Shown here: positions 9,313-21,700 of the stretch, one piece after another
Layout: each line of letters opens with the position of its first letter
Numbering within the stretch: the first letter of the stretch is position 1
Position numbers and translations under genes: made by a program
From: Dendrocalamus latiflorus
Taxonomy: Eukaryota > Streptophyta > Magnoliopsida > Poales > Poaceae
Direction: 5' to 3'
NCBI GenBank assembly: GCA_017311315.1
Contig: CM029636.1
Location: 22,995,139 to 23,059,138, forward strand
Length of the DNA stretch: 64,000 nucleotides
Notes under the pieces: generated by a model
What the model saw: only the letters and a program-made list of their open reading frames with translations
Told to the model about the DNA's origin: nothing
Database searches by the model: none

Positions 9313-11018
9313 TATGGTAAATGCGGTACTATCGATCTTCCCAAAAGAAACAAGGTTTTAGGGATTTGAGTCATGAATCAAGTTAGGATAACATAGGCCA
9401 CTGGATTAAGATTATATCATGTATGTATTGGCTAATGTAGGTCAAGTTATGAAAAACTTATGGCTGAAAACGATTTCTTTGTCTTTGGATGTGCATGATC
9501 GCTTAGAGTCAACTATAGTCAACGGTGATAATCAGGGCTAGGCTCATGGAAGACTTGAGGCCCAGAACGATCAAGGATGTCGGGTGAGACGGTGAGCTCA
9601 AGCATAGCACAAGAAAGGCGGGAAATATTGAAAGCGAGTTCGAACAGCGGGATGGCGTCATGTGGTTTGCATGGGCCAAGTGAGCTGTGGTTCAATAGAA
9701 CCGAAATGAGAGACACTTGACGACGCGTAGCAAGCTAGTGGTGCACCTACACGTGGCAAGCATGGCAATTACTTGCAGTGATTGGTGATGATTAGGTCAA
9801 AAAGGGTATTTTGATATTTTGATCAAAATATCAAAAACCATCTTGGATCAAAAATACAGCGCATGCGCGATGCATTGAAGAGCGGTTTAGGTCAAGGTGG
9901 AGCTAATTGGATCAAGACTAAGGATTTAGCAGATGCACACTTATACACTTTGAAAATGGTGCATAAGTGAACTTGTGAGAGTAAAACTCATGTGTGGGGT
10001 TAACGAGTTTCTCCCATTGTAATAGTGGATAGGATCCACTAAGAAAAATGTGTGGCTGGTTATCCACCTATAAAAGGGGGTTGGGATGGAGATATGTAGT
10101 TAACCATCCAACACATCTCTTGTGCTCTCTTCTCTAGGTTTAGAGTTAGGGTTTAAGAGTGAGTACCTTGGGTGCTCTTTGTCCTCCAAGGTAGAATGGC
10201 TGTAAAATCTACCTTCTCAAGTAAGTAATACATCAAACTTTGTGCAACTCTGGTGTCCCTCTTGTTTTGATTGATATGTTTGACTTTTGGTTGGTTTTGA
10301 TCTCTCTTCTTTTCTTCGTGTAATCTTGCTATGCCAAAAACGTGTAAGATATGGATATAATCCTTGGAAATATATCTCCATCCATCTAGACACTTTGATA
10401 GCAAGATTTACGAGAAAACCCGGCTTTACTTGACTTTGGCCTCTTTAGTCCATCTCTTGATCCAAGGGTTTTTAGTGGTTTCTGCAGTGATCTAACTTGT
10501 TGTGATGTATAGGAATACATTTAGATCTTTCTTGGTCATCATCATCCTATGAGCAAATTGTATTCACCAATTTTGGTTTTAGCTCGGTTTCGGTGCACCT
10601 TTCTTTAATCTGAAAAAGGTCTCAATTTTGGTTATGATTTTCATGATCATTTTTTGGAATAGGTTTTTGATAACCTAGAGAAGATCTCTGCAAAATTTCA
10701 TATTGTTTGGATCTTCAAATCAAAAGTTTCATCAATTCTAGTTTTTGAACTTGGGCTGATTTCACTGTTCATCGAGTAAAAAAGCACCGCAGTTATAAAA
10801 GATGTACTTTTGATTATCAGAAGTACCATAGTTATAACAAAGGTACTTTCGATTTTTCTCTAAATTTCAAATATTTGTTTTGCTTGTTTGGTGTTGGTTT
10901 CTTATTCCAATCTTCATAGCTTTGTAGTTATTGGAGTGAAGTAGTGTTGAATACTTAGGGGAAATTAAAAAGCACTATTCACCTCCTCTCTTGCCATATT
11001 CGGCCTTTCAACCTGACC
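9313..11018 (+). mobile_element. LTR-like fragment, + orientation
   Basis: No coding sequence is present. A TATA motif (CTATAAAAGGGGG, about 10068) is followed by a leader-like stretch. The segment ends with AAGCACTATTCACCTCCTCTCTTGCC...CTTTCA near 11018, the kind of phrase that closes many grass Copia LTRs. No primer-binding site follows, so this would be a solo or truncated LTR. The left boundary is not resolved and could lie beyond the CACTA insertion. Confidence 0.45.
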
Positions 11019-12226
11019 TTTTGTATGTCTTCAAATTATTTGAACTTATATTAGAATAGTCAGTGGACAATATTGATTTTCTATTATATTTTTGTTCTGC
11101 TTATTGTGAACTCAATGCTAATGGAGCGAGAAGGAGAACCATGAGGAACAAATTTTGTGTGAATCTCGGCGAAATTTTGAATCCCCACAAGAATAACTCT
11201 GATTGGAGGCTTTTGTTTTCGAGAACGTCTTGTTTGAAAAAGAACATGTTGAATGTGAATTATGGGGAAATCTTAAGCTACACGAGAACTAACTACAGGG
11301 TTTTGCTCCAGATGTTCTTGTATGAAGTTTTTCATGCCTAGTAACTGATTTGTTATCTGTACTTGCCCTACCAAGTTGCAGAAAGACTGATATTGACATT
11401 TTATTGGGTGTTACTTGTTCTACCAAGATGCTATTACATATTGACAGTTGGCTGGGTGTGCTAGTATTTTTTTCAGTCTTTCAGTCTTAAACATGTGTTA
11501 CAGTTTGATGGATGCACCGGATACAATAGCATCTCTGCAGCAACATCATGCTCATAAGTCAGGATATATGGGGAAGATTTCTGTGCTGAGATGCTATTGT
11601 TTCTTTGGAAACAAATAGAGGTTCATCCCATTGTCTAGAAATATTGTTTGTAACTGTATTTTTTTTACTCTTGGCCTTTGTTCTGAATACCAAGTTTTTT
11701 TACCTTGTATATATATGTTGTTGTAATATTTGCGGTATAAGCAAAGATATAAATATAATTCCAATATAATCATATAAGCACATCAAAGACATCAATTCAT
11801 ATATAAATGACATAGCATATATGAAACTATATGAATTGAGCATATCATCCATGGCATACCACATATTCAATAATAGAAATGATAACATTCTAGACATGAA
11901 TATGTATGTCAAAGAATAAAGCATGTATCAATTAAGACTAGCAATAAGCTCAAGTTTAATTGATAATGTGTGCTCTCAAATGTAGGGTTGCACAAGCTTA
12001 AACTTGGCCGTCCCGCTACTAAATCATATAATTTTCACAGATTGGTTATACCAAATTAGCATTCAATCCTTGAGCTCTAAAAACTATACAATCTCAAGCT
12101 TCAGATTATATCTAACACATGTGTGCATTCGGCCAACACCCAAGATTTAGCTAGAGCAAGCCCAACCACATGCAAGATGACCTTTTGCAATAATCAGATC
12201 AGATATTAAATAATCAAGTATGACAG
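11019..12226. other. AT-rich non-coding interval
   Basis: No supported gene. A 92-codon ORF at 11063-11341 has no recognisable features. The right part (11700-12226) may belong to the - oriented LTR-like remnant that follows. Confidence 0.4.
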
Positions 12227-12748
12227 AGCAAGAGCATAAAGACAGCAGGTGCTAGCAATCTAAGCTCACAATTGAAAGAAACCACAGAGCATGAGCATAA
12301 AGACAGCAGGTGATAGCAATTTGAGCTCAAGGATTAAATCTACCAATCTCAATATATGATTTCATTTATCATCGAGCAACAATCCAATCCCACTGCAATC
12401 TAAGTCTCCCAGTACTAGATATCAAAGAAAGATTATGAATCTAGCACAGCACACAAAGATTGCAAATACAAGTGACTGTTTACTCACAAAACCGGCGATA
12501 CTCAAAATCGCCGAGAAGATCAAGGGCTAGGCACGCTTTGGCGCTGTCCCAGAAAACCTATTGCCCCCCCCCCCCACACCACCGTGAGAGAGGTCAGTAG
12601 GCACGGAGATACAAAGCCCAATCACCGAGCAGATGTCCACGCCGGCGAGTCGAGGTAGGGGTATGCCGCACAAGCGCAGGAGAGGAGCCGGCCAAGCACC
12701 TCGCTGGAGCACCAGGAACCGAAGTCACCACACACCACAGGCAAAAAT

Positions 12749-12793
<45 letters not shown>

Positions 12794-13360
12794 TTTGTTC
12801 GGATGTTCTCAACCAAATGAGGCCGGCCGCCATTTATAGCCGAGAGAGGGGAGGGGTTAAGCACTCGGTGGCACCGCCAACGGCCGGGACCAAGTCTCAC
12901 GCGCCACCACCGCAACACCATACTCACCTCGCATGCCGGATCTGAGGACCGATTCAAGCGGGAAGAGGAGGAGCGCCGAACCCAACGGGAGAGAGGGGGA
13001 TGCGCGAGTCGCACGGGAGAAGGGGTCGCGGGAGAGACTGGGCCGACGAAGAGCCGAGCCACCGGACCCGCCGAGCCCGCCTCTCTCCGCCGCGCCACCC
13101 TCCGGAGTCGCCGCCGCCTTCTCCGCCTCATGTGCCTACGCGCTCTGTTTGGGTCACGGGGAGGCTTCGGCCTCCCCCCTTTTCCTCTCTTCGGCCCACC
13201 GACGGGTGGGCCCTCTTTCTTTTCTTTTCTTTTTTTTCTTTTATCAAATGGGAAATTCCCTTTTTGCCCTTGGTTATACAACATATGTCTCTTCTAATTG
13301 TTGAGAGAACAGGTGCCTGGCCACTCTCTGACATCAATGAAATTAATGCATGAACAGAAC
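12227..13360 (-). mobile_element. Probable LTR or promoter-like remnant, - orientation
   Basis: Read on the - strand, a GC-rich block (13160-12850) leads to a TATA box (CTATAAATGG, about 12830-12839). A (CT)n leader follows, then an AT-rich segment with a 70-bp duplication (AGCATAAAGACAGCAGGTG at about 12233 and 12296). This order resembles U3-R-U5 of an LTR. The 178-aa and 123-aa ORFs across the GC-rich block are low-complexity and overlap on both strands, so I do not treat them as genes. Confidence 0.4.
12751..12789. repeat. (GA)n microsatellite
   Basis: About 19 GA units, downstream on the - strand of a TATA motif. A C12-13 run lies at about 12565. Confidence 0.9.
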
Positions 13361-13557
13361 TACAAAGCCCAATTTCTCTCTTTTTTCCGCTCAATGTTTT
13401 CTCTCCTCAAATATGCATATTTAACTGACGGGGAAATGTGCATAATTAATTATGTCGTCTTTCTTCTTATCTTCTCCTAGCCACAACAATGTAACATTTC
13501 CTGCTGATGTGTGGTCAAATGCTATACATGCATCCAGCAGTTTCAGGTATGTAAGGA

Positions 13558-13866
13558 ATGGTGGCTAGGAAAATCCAGAATTTTCTATACGAAGATAACC
13601 ATATCATGTACCATCAGTTCATGACAGATGATCAGCAGGACTGCAACATTATTGTACTAACTTCAATCGCATTGTTGCTGCGGAATTCCTCAGATCATTG
13701 GCCAATGTTCGTGCGGCAGCTAGCCAAGCACATCCAGAAGCAGCAGCTACCTGTCCCTGAAGATGTAGTAGTTGTGAGACTTTACCGCATGGCAACAAAC
13801 AACTCACAGCTGCAGCCGTTGCCATCACTGACATTCAACGCGAACTATGGCAACCAACAGGGGTGA
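13558..13866 (+). CDS. Unrecognised 102-aa ORF, possible exon or gene relic
   Basis: The ORF runs from MVARKIQNFLYEDNHIMYHQ to NYGNQQG. Its composition is balanced and protein-like (LLLRNSSDHWPMFVRQLAKH looks helical), unlike the low-complexity frames nearby. The bases before it read CAG then GTATGTAAGGA, so a splice boundary is possible. It is 0.57 kb upstream of the aldolase start on the same strand. No family is recognised, and it may be a decayed gene fragment. Confidence 0.3.
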   Translation: MVARKIQNFLYEDNHIMYHQFMTDDQQDCNIIVLTSIALLLRNSSDHWPMFVRQLAKHIQKQQLPVPEDVVVVRLYRMATNNSQLQPLPSLTFNANYGNQQG

Positions 13867-14070
13867 ATCGATCCATGGATGCCGCATCCCGGGAGATCTA
13901 CGGGTGACAGATCCCGGTGAAACGCGCCCACAGATGAGAAGCTTGCGGTTCTTTGTCAGCTAGGAGAATGATACGATTTGAGGCCAGCAACATTCAGGCA
14001 ATTTCCCATGGATCAGGTGCAGCAAAATGAGCAGGAAATTCTCGGTGGCTCTTACAAGGCACACATAAAA

Positions 14071-14109
14071 ATGGAAATGGAAATTGAAATTGAAATTGAA
14101 ATTGAAATT
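14071..14109. repeat. (GAAATT)n short tandem repeat
   Basis: About six copies of a 6-bp GAAATT/GAAATG unit upstream of the aldolase gene. Confidence 0.85.
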
Positions 14110-14151
14110 ATCAAATCAGAGTGAAAAGAAATGTGCCAGCATGGGACAAAG

Positions 14152-14203
14152 GAGATAACAACAGGATTGGAGCAACTGAGATAACAACAGGATTGGAGCA
14201 ACT
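14152..14203 (+). promoter_or_regulatory. 26-bp direct duplication with I-box-like GATAAC in FBA promoter
   Basis: Two adjacent, identical 26-bp units (14152-14177 and 14178-14203) each contain GATAACAACAGG. GATAA-type I-boxes are known light-response elements in photosynthesis gene promoters. The duplication is about 230-280 bases upstream of the FBA start codon. The regulatory role is inferred. Confidence 0.5.
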
Positions 14204-14434
14204 GAGAGCCAGCCATTCAAATCCTGAAGCCAACCTCCACCTCACAACTCATATCTCTTGTGGTAGCCACTAATTACCAGCAGGTGCAGTGCAGGCTTAA
14301 ATATGGGCACTGGTTGCAGCTCTCACCCCCTTGCTAAGGAAAGAAAGGAGGGCACTGCAGGTTAACTTCACTGGTGTGAACGAGAGGGCAGTAGCCACCA
14401 CTTAGCTCAGAAGAGAGGAGGAAGAGGAAGAAGA

Positions 14435-16398
14435 ATGGCATCTGCTACTGTCCTCAAGTCCTCTTTCCTTCCGAAGAAGTCCGAATGGGGCGCGACGCGC
14501 CAGGTTGCCGCCCCCAGGCCGGTGACCGTCTCCATGGTCGTCCGTGCCGGCGCGTACGACGATGAGCTCGTCAAGACCGCGGTATGTTTGCTTTGCTGCG
14601 CCCAAGTTTTGTGTTTACTTATAGCTTGGTTCACACCAATGACAAATGATTAGTTTATCTGAAACTCTGAATCCGTGTGAATAAGATGATCCGCTCATCG
14701 GAGTTGTTAATGAATCGTGAATAAAAGCAAAGATTTGGAGATGTTTAATGACTTGATCTTGCCACTAGCCCACTGGTACAGACCAATATTTTACAATACA
14801 TTTTGCTTTGGTGGACAGTAACTTACCTGCATCTTCTTTTACAACATGCGTTAAAAGAAAGATACAATGAATGTACTATCACGAAGAAAATTCAAGAACT
14901 CGGGGAATCGAAGTGAGAAAGTCATGAACTAGATTTGTGTTAGGATGAACAACAATCACCACAAGCATTAATTTGCGTGTAAGTTCAGTGATTTCTCAGA
15001 ACCCTGCGCTGCATCTGCATGCATGCAAAAGTAAGAAAATTCAGAGACTGAACAGAGATGCTTGTTGCCGGTGCAGAAAACCATCGCGTCGCCGGGGAGG
15101 GGCATCCTGGCCATGGACGAGTCCAACGCCACGTGCGGCAAGCGGCTGGAGTCGATCGGCCTTGAGAACACGGAGGCGAACCGGCAGGCGTACCGTACCC
15201 TGCTGGTGACCGCGCCGGGCCTCGGGCAGTACATCTCCGGCGCCATCCTCTTCGAGGAGACCCTCTACCAGTCCACCGTCGACGGCAAGAAGATCGTCGA
15301 CATCCTCGTCAAGCAAGGCATCGTGCCGGGCATCAAGGTCGACAAGGGCCTCGTGCCGCTCGCCGGCTCCAACAACGAGTCGTGGTGCCAGGGGCTCGAC
15401 GGCCTCGCCTCCCGCGAGGTGGCCTACTACCAGCAGGGCGCTCGCTTCGCCAAGTGGTGAGATATTATTATCTGCATCTGAAAGCCTGCAACTGCACCTG
15501 ACCTGCAAGAGTAATCTTATTCTCGATATCTGACATGAAACGAAATCTTGTCAATGGCAGGCGCACCGTCGTCAGCATCCCCAACGGACCGTCCGCCCTG
15601 GCCGTGAAAGAGGCCGCCTGGGGCCTCGCGCGCTACGCCGCCATCTCACAGGTACTCATCAGTTCTTCTCTGTGAGCTTAGTGTATCAATCAGTTCATCC
15701 AAAAACTTAAGTTAAATCTACCGCACGTCTGCAGGAGAATGGGCTGGTGCCGATCGTGGAGCCAGAGATCCTGCTGGACGGCGAGCACGGCATCGAGCGG
15801 ACGTTCGAGGTGGCTCAGAAGGTGTGGGCGGAGACGTTCTTCTACATGGCGGAGAACAACGTCATGTTCGAGGGCATCCTCCTCAAGCCCAGCATGGTGA
15901 CCCCCGGCGCCGAGTCCAAGGACAAGGCCACCCCGGAGCAGGTCGCCGCCTACACCCTCAAGCTCCTCCACCGGAGGATCCCCCCCGCCGTCCCCGGCAT
16001 CATGGTCGTCACCATCTTCTTGCTCCTATTCTCGTCATGCATCCTCTCAAGAACAAACGATTTCCAGAGAAAATTCTGTAGAATCCTAGACTTTAATTAA
16101 TCTGTGTGTCTCTCTGCAGTTCTTGTCTGGTGGGCAGTCGGAGGTGGAGGCGACGCAGAACCTGAACGCGATGAACCAGGGGTCGAACCCGTGGCATGTG
16201 TCCTTCTCCTACGCGAGGGCGCTGCAGAACACCTGCCTCAAGACGTGGGGAGGGCGGCCGGAGAACGTCAAGGCGGCGCAGGACGCGCTGCTGCTGCGCG
16301 CCAAGGCCAACTCCCTCGCGCAGCTCGGCAAGTACACCAGCGACGGCGAGGCCGCGGAGGCCAAGGAGGGCATGTTCGTCAAGGACTACAGCTACTGA
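14435..16398 (+). CDS. FBA: Fructose-bisphosphate aldolase class I, chloroplastic
   Basis: This enzyme reversibly splits fructose 1,6-bisphosphate into glyceraldehyde 3-phosphate and dihydroxyacetone phosphate, and acts on sedoheptulose bisphosphate, in the plastid (Calvin cycle, plastid glycolysis). Exons are 14435-14581, 15077-15456, 15561-15651, 15735-16004 and 16120-16398; every junction is GT-AG and the reading frame is continuous for 388 aa, the usual plastid length. Residues 1 to about 38 (MASATVLKSSFLPKKSEWG...) are a Ser/Lys/Ala-rich transit peptide. The aldolase core follows (GRGILAMDESNATCGKRLES, IVEPEILLDGEHGIERTFEV). The Schiff-base lysine is Lys257 in GILLKPSM. The C-terminal Tyr needed by class I enzymes is present (FVKDYSY). 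Exons are very GC-rich, especially at third positions. No break is seen and it looks functional. The start is the first ATG of the exon, with a typical plastid FBA beginning. Confidence 0.97.
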
Positions 16399-17081
16399 CG
16401 TCCTTAATTTTTAAGTAGATGCTACAGCTACTGCCTACCTTCTGCAAGAGCACGCACTGTTGCCTATACAAGAAGAGATGGGAAGAGCTAGAGATGGTTA
16501 CTGTATTTACATGGTTTCGATCTAGATCCTTTTTTACTGGTTTTGTTTGCCTCCCTGTACAATGCTTCGGTACATCGTAATGCTTTCATGTGACCTATGG
16601 ATTTGCATGGTTACTGCAAAATTTTGCATGTACGCACGCATATTAAATATCAAGGGAATTACTACTTATTCTCTCGCTCTCTTCCTCTCTCCGCACGTGC
16701 CCCTGAACCCCGTGCACGGTGACAACCACGAGCCTCACCACCTCGTCCCTGATGTCGGTGCCGCCAGATCCGGCCGCCGCCGTCGACTTCCTCTTCAACC
16801 TTGGAGGCGGCGAAGGAGACAGAGTCAAAAGCGACAAGCTTGGAGAGCTAGAGGAGGCTTCGAGAGACCTCGTCAGAGTCAGAGCAGAGGAAGTCGCGCG
16901 AGGTCAGAGCCGATGTGGGATAGGGCGTCGGCAAGGGAGAGGACCGCAAGGAAGTGGTGGTGTGGTGGCTGTAGAGGCCGTAGCCTGCGGCGGCAGCAAG
17001 GAGAAGGCGGCGGTAGAGGCACGTGGCGGCGAGCGCGTCCATCAAGTGAGAGTAGGAGGAGAGAAGCGGCGTTCTTTGGTA
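16399..17081. other. FBA 3' flank and GC-rich non-coding block
   Basis: 3' UTR sequence probably extends to about 16650. The block 16700-17060 is GC-rich with overlapping open frames on both strands and no recognisable protein. Confidence 0.4.
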
Positions 17082-17222
17082 TGCAATATTTTGATTTTAT
17101 ATATACAACATTTCGATTTCATGTATACAACATTTGTATTTCATATGTGTAATATTTCGATTTTATATATGCAATATTTTGATTTCATGTATGCAACATT
17201 TCAATTTTATGTGCGCAACATT
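17082..17222. repeat. Degenerate ~25-bp tandem repeat
   Basis: About six imperfect copies of ATTTCGATTTTATATATGCAAC-like units, AT-rich and non-coding. Confidence 0.7.
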
Positions 17223-17499
17223 GATATTTTATCAATTTTTTGTTACATACATGACCGAGAAATGTTACATACAAAGCCAAAAAATATTACAACCGAGCGT
17301 ACGGAGCTAGCGTCTGGATCGGACGTCCGGCGCTAGCAAATCCCTAAAAATGGTTGATATATCGAGTGTACCATGTTGACGCATGAGACTGTGTTGGCGT
17401 ATGGATGAGCAGTCATTAAATAATAATGTACTTCAATCGGGTGCATCAATGCGCATTGATATTGGCAAGGATAATGCATCATCAGCATTTTATTTTGTA

Positions 17500-17754
17500 C
17501 TTCATTTGTCCCCATAAATGAAGGTCATCGTGGATTTCGTGCGGTTAAACTTTTCAAGGTTTGACTATTAATATATGCTAAAGTATATAGATTGATTGGA
17601 TAAAAATAATACCATTAGATTTGTCTTGCAAAATTCTTTTATAATATATATGTTTTATTATTTTTGCTAGTATATTATGATAATAAATTATAGTTAAAGT
17701 CTTGTGTTGGAGACCTAAAAGGTCAAAATGACCTACATTTATAGACAGATGGAG
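17500..17754. mobile_element. Stowaway-like (Tc1/mariner) MITE
   Basis: The left end CTTCATTTGTCCCCATAAAT pairs with the right end ATTTATAGACAGATGGAG as imperfect terminal inverted repeats. TA flanks both sides (17498-17499, 17755-17756), the expected target duplication. It is 255 bp, AT-rich and non-coding. Confidence 0.8.
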
Positions 17755-17756
17755 TA

Positions 17757-20588
17757 TCTGTCTAATGCACAATTGAATTCCTTTTTGCCAAAAAAAATCA
17801 TTTTTCATTCATTAATTGATCTAAATCCAATAGCCAATGTTCCCTCCCCAACCCTACATACCCTTTGCCTCCCCAACCCCATCATCGCCCAGTGCTCCCA
17901 ATGGCAAATCTAGAACGAAAATAGCCAAATTCCACCATACATACCAACACATGTATGTGGATTCATCAAGTTTGGGTTACAAGGTGCACATGTATGCATA
18001 TATGGGCTTCGGTAAGGTAAAGTAACATCGGACCTGGTGTCCTGTGCATCCCCAAAGCCCCACTCTGATCTGCCCATGAGTGTGTCGCCGCCTTCTTCCT
18101 CATTGGCACATATGAGCCCTTCGCCTCCGCTACCCGCACCTCCACAACCTCTACCTCTCTGCCACCTTCTGATCACCGCGCATACCATCTTCCTTGTCTC
18201 CGGTGACCTCTCCAGCACCTTCTACTCTTCCTTGCTATCGCCTAAGGCGATTGTTGGCAGCGCTTTTAGTGCATTTCCTTAATGCGAAAGAAAGGGGGCA
18301 CTTGGCAAAGTGTGTGTTCGTCGAAGGGGCATGTGGTGAAGGGGCATTCGGCACTGGCACCAGCGGTGAGGCGGCTTTGCCAATGGCATGTGCCCTCACT
18401 CGGATGCAGTTTCGTTAGAGATGAGGAAGACACCAACCTCAGGGCATGAATCTCTAAGTGGATCGTAATCTCAAAAATCGACTAATTTCACAAAAAAAAA
18501 TTCATGTGACAAGTTTTTAGCATTTCCTTTTTTGGCTAAGAACAATGCATCATCATTAACATTGTTAGGTGAAAAATAAAGTATATTAATTGTTACCAAT
18601 AGGCTTTTGGAATACCAATGGTGTCGCCCTCTCCAAAAATTGCCCCACCACTGTGGGATATGTCCCCCACGGCCCCACCAACCTCCGTAGTATTGACCTC
18701 TACCCTTGTAGCCCCCGCCTCTACCCTTCTTTCAACACTGGTAGAGCCACCTTCACTTGCATCACCCCTTTCATAACCACTACCTCCATGGCAGGTACCA
18801 CCCCATACCTCCTCCAGGTGGCAGTATTACCTCCACCAATTTAGCCAGGTTGCATTGCCAATCCACCTCAATCATGTATCGATACATCGTCATCACCTTA
18901 TCTGCCTACTAAGAATCTAGAGTTAGCAATGGTGAACCCTAAAATTTAGATCTCATTCTTCACAAAAAATTTTGTTGTACAGTACCTACTCACAAGTCAC
19001 ACCACCTGTCACTGCACCCTCTAGCCCAAATAACTTTTTTTTGAGGAAAAATAGCTTTATCCCAAATAACTTAGACCATGTTCAATTTAGCTACGGCTGT
19101 TAGCTTTTCGCTTAGCATTGTAGTGGCTGGAAGAAGCTGTGGCTAAAAGTAGGGGTGTTAATTCGGCTTTTGGCTAAGATGATTTGAAAAAAGAAAAAGG
19201 AAAAATATTGTGAAAATTGAAAAAACTTAAATGGACATAGAAGAAACAAAGAAAGAAATTGAAAGAAAAAGGGGGAAAAAGGAAAACAAAACCAAATTCA
19301 TCGGGCGATGCTAGTGGGGCCAAGGGAGGAGGGCAGCAGAGGCTAGCGAGAGTGGTGTCAGTGGGGCCAAAGGAGGAAGGGTGGCGGTGGGTGGGAGTGG
19401 CGCAGGCGGGGCCAAGGGAGGAGGGGAGGTGGCGGCAATGGGTAGAGGCGGCGAGCAGTGGAGGCGGTGGGAGTGGCACCAATGGGGCCAAGGGAGGAGG
19501 GGTGGTGGTGGCAGGTGGTGGCGGCTAGGGGAGATGGAGGTGGAGGCGACATGGGCGTAGGCAAATGGGCAACAGAGGCAGGGACAGGGACAGGCGGCAA
19601 CGGTAATGGGCGGAGGAGGCGGTGAGGCAGAGGCGACAGCAGCACTGTAGCGGCTTATAGAAGCCGCTACAAGAAGCCAACCTGTTCACTTCGGCTTCCA
19701 GTAGCCAGAAGCCACCACCGGCTAAAATGGCCCATTAAACAGCCTCCTCAAAAAAAACCTTAAACACACGCCCTCACCCAAATCATCATATTTGTCCACA
19801 CATGCTCGGCCCACTCATTCAACACATTTTCCCCCCTCCTTACGCTAGCGACTTCCCCATGTTCTCCCCAATGCTTCCAGCATAGCTACGACACTAGCTT
19901 ATCTGCAAGCTTCAATGCAGTTCAATGCTGAGCTTGCTTCTCGCAAGTGCGCAGGACAGCGTCGTGTGGCCTGTATTATGTACGTCTTCAAGTTGCATGC
20001 ATGTTTGCATGAGGTTCCAAGTTGCATCGCAAGATGGCTGCACGCAATAGCGTTACTTTGAGAGCTTGAGTTCGCATGTACTGCGTGCGTGCATCTTCTT
20101 GCATTTGTTGGGCAGAGGGGCTTTCTCACTTTGATGCGCATTAACCACCGTTGATGTGTTTCAAGATTCGTGCAAGCACTTAGAGAGGGGGATCAAATGC
20201 ATTGTCTATTAAATGTATTGTGTACCGTCCCTGTATTGTCTATCTTATGTCTATATATCTCTCTCCATCTCTCCTAGTTCTCTTAATTTCTCTCTAACGC
20301 GACGAACGGCAAGGCGCTAGGTTGCAGCGCGGAGGCCACCCTCCACCGCCAACGTGGCGGCAGTGGCGTGGAGGCCACCTCGTCCAAAACCACCTTTCCC
20401 TGTCCTCGGCTCGCCATCACCCACCTTGTCCCGCTATCCAGATCCTATCGCCGCAGCCCCATTCATTGCCCGTCCCCACACAGTCATCGGCAGAGACAAG
20501 TGGCGGATCTGCCTCCCTTGAGCCTGGATCCCCACTGTCGGTGCTGGATCTACCTCCCCTAACCCCTATTCGCTTCCACCGAGCTCAG
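17757..20588. other. Gene-free interval
   Basis: No supported gene. At 19083-19752 there is a candidate foldback element: its left part contains TTAGCTACGGCTGTTAGCTT and its right part AGCCAGAAGCCACCACCGGC, around a GGTGGCGG-rich core, but no convincing target duplication was found. The block 20280-20570 is GC-rich with no recognisable protein. Confidence 0.4.
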
Positions 20589-21700
20589 CTCTACAACAAT
20601 ACAAACCCTATTAGAGGTGTTTTCTTAATTCAGAAGAGACGTTTTTTGTATATATTTAAAAATGGCTTATAAGTGCTTTCCTATGCATCGTCGCTATGAA
20701 TGAAGTGACGTTTACAGTATTTTATAGAGATGTTTTATTGTGTATCTAAGAATATGTAGACTCTTGCAAATTTTATAGAGACGATTTTATTGCGTATCTA
20801 AGGAGATAGAGATATTACATAGAGACGTTATTTTGTGCTACTAGTATATCAAACCATAGAAAATAAAATCTAAAAAATATGTAGATTTTTGCAAATGTTA
20901 AACCCCCCATGTAGAGGCATTTTCTTAATATAGTAGAGGCGTTTTTTTCGTGTCTCCACACTGTTGTAGAGACGATTTTAAAAACGCCTCATAAATGCTT
21001 TCCTATACATCGTCGCTATAAATGAAGTGACGTTTGTGGCAGTTTATAGAGACATTTTATTGTATATCTAAGGAGATAGATGCATTTCATAGAGGTGTTA
21101 AATTGTGCTGCTAGTATATCAAACCATAGAAAAATAAAATCTAAAAATGTGTAGACTCTTGCAAATTTTATAAAGACGTTTTAGTGCATATCAAAGAAGA
21201 TAGAGATATTACATAAAGGCGTTAAATTTTGCTACTAGTATATCAAACCATAGAATATAAAATCTATAAAAAATATGTAGGCTCTTACAAAGGTTAGTCC
21301 TTAAATCATAGACCTCATACGAATAATTCTTTTAGACTTATCATACTAACCACTTGAACCTCACAAGCTTACTTGTTTAGTTGTGTCTTGCAATATTTGT
21401 ATGTAGTTTTTTTTAACACATTGCAACCACTTGAAACGCCTCTAAAGGGTTGGAAAGCGTCTTAAACAATGTTTTTACACAATAAAACTTCAAGCGAATT
21501 AGAGTGTCTCAAAAATATCTCTGCAAGATAAAATTCTTCATAAGTCTAAAAAACATCTTAAAATTGTCTCTAGCATACAAAGTTTTTGGGTAATTTTTAA
21601 AGTATCTCAAAAAGCGCCTTTACACTACAAATCTCATGATTTTATAAATAAATTGGAAAGCATCTCTAAAAAAAAGCGTCTCTAAGGAGGGTTTGTAGTG
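20589..21700. mobile_element. Non-autonomous CACTA-like element
   Basis: The right end reads GCGTCTCTAAGGAGGGTTTGTAGTG, whose complement starts CACTACAAACCCTCC. The left end, CTCTACAACAATACAAACCC, matches with one change in the CACTA motif. AGAGACG(T)TTT and CGTCTC motifs recur throughout in both directions as subterminal repeats. A roughly 350-bp internal duplication contains CTAGTATATCAAACCATAGA, seen near 20845, 21115 and 21240. There is no coding capacity. A 3-bp target duplication is not evident (CAG against ATC), so the left boundary is tentative. Confidence 0.55.

Noticed and set aside
12748..13284. 178-aa ORF on the - strand
   Set aside because: Its N-terminal part is Lys/Arg low complexity and its end is a translated (CT)n microsatellite.
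16547..17336. Two overlapping ~200-aa ORFs downstream of FBA
   Set aside because: One half is GC-rich low complexity and the other half translates an AT-rich tandem repeat; no family resemblance.
19083..19752. Foldback transposon with AGAAGCC/GGCTTCT ends
   Set aside because: Only loose inverted similarity and no target duplication could be found, so it is mentioned only as a candidate within the gene-free interval.
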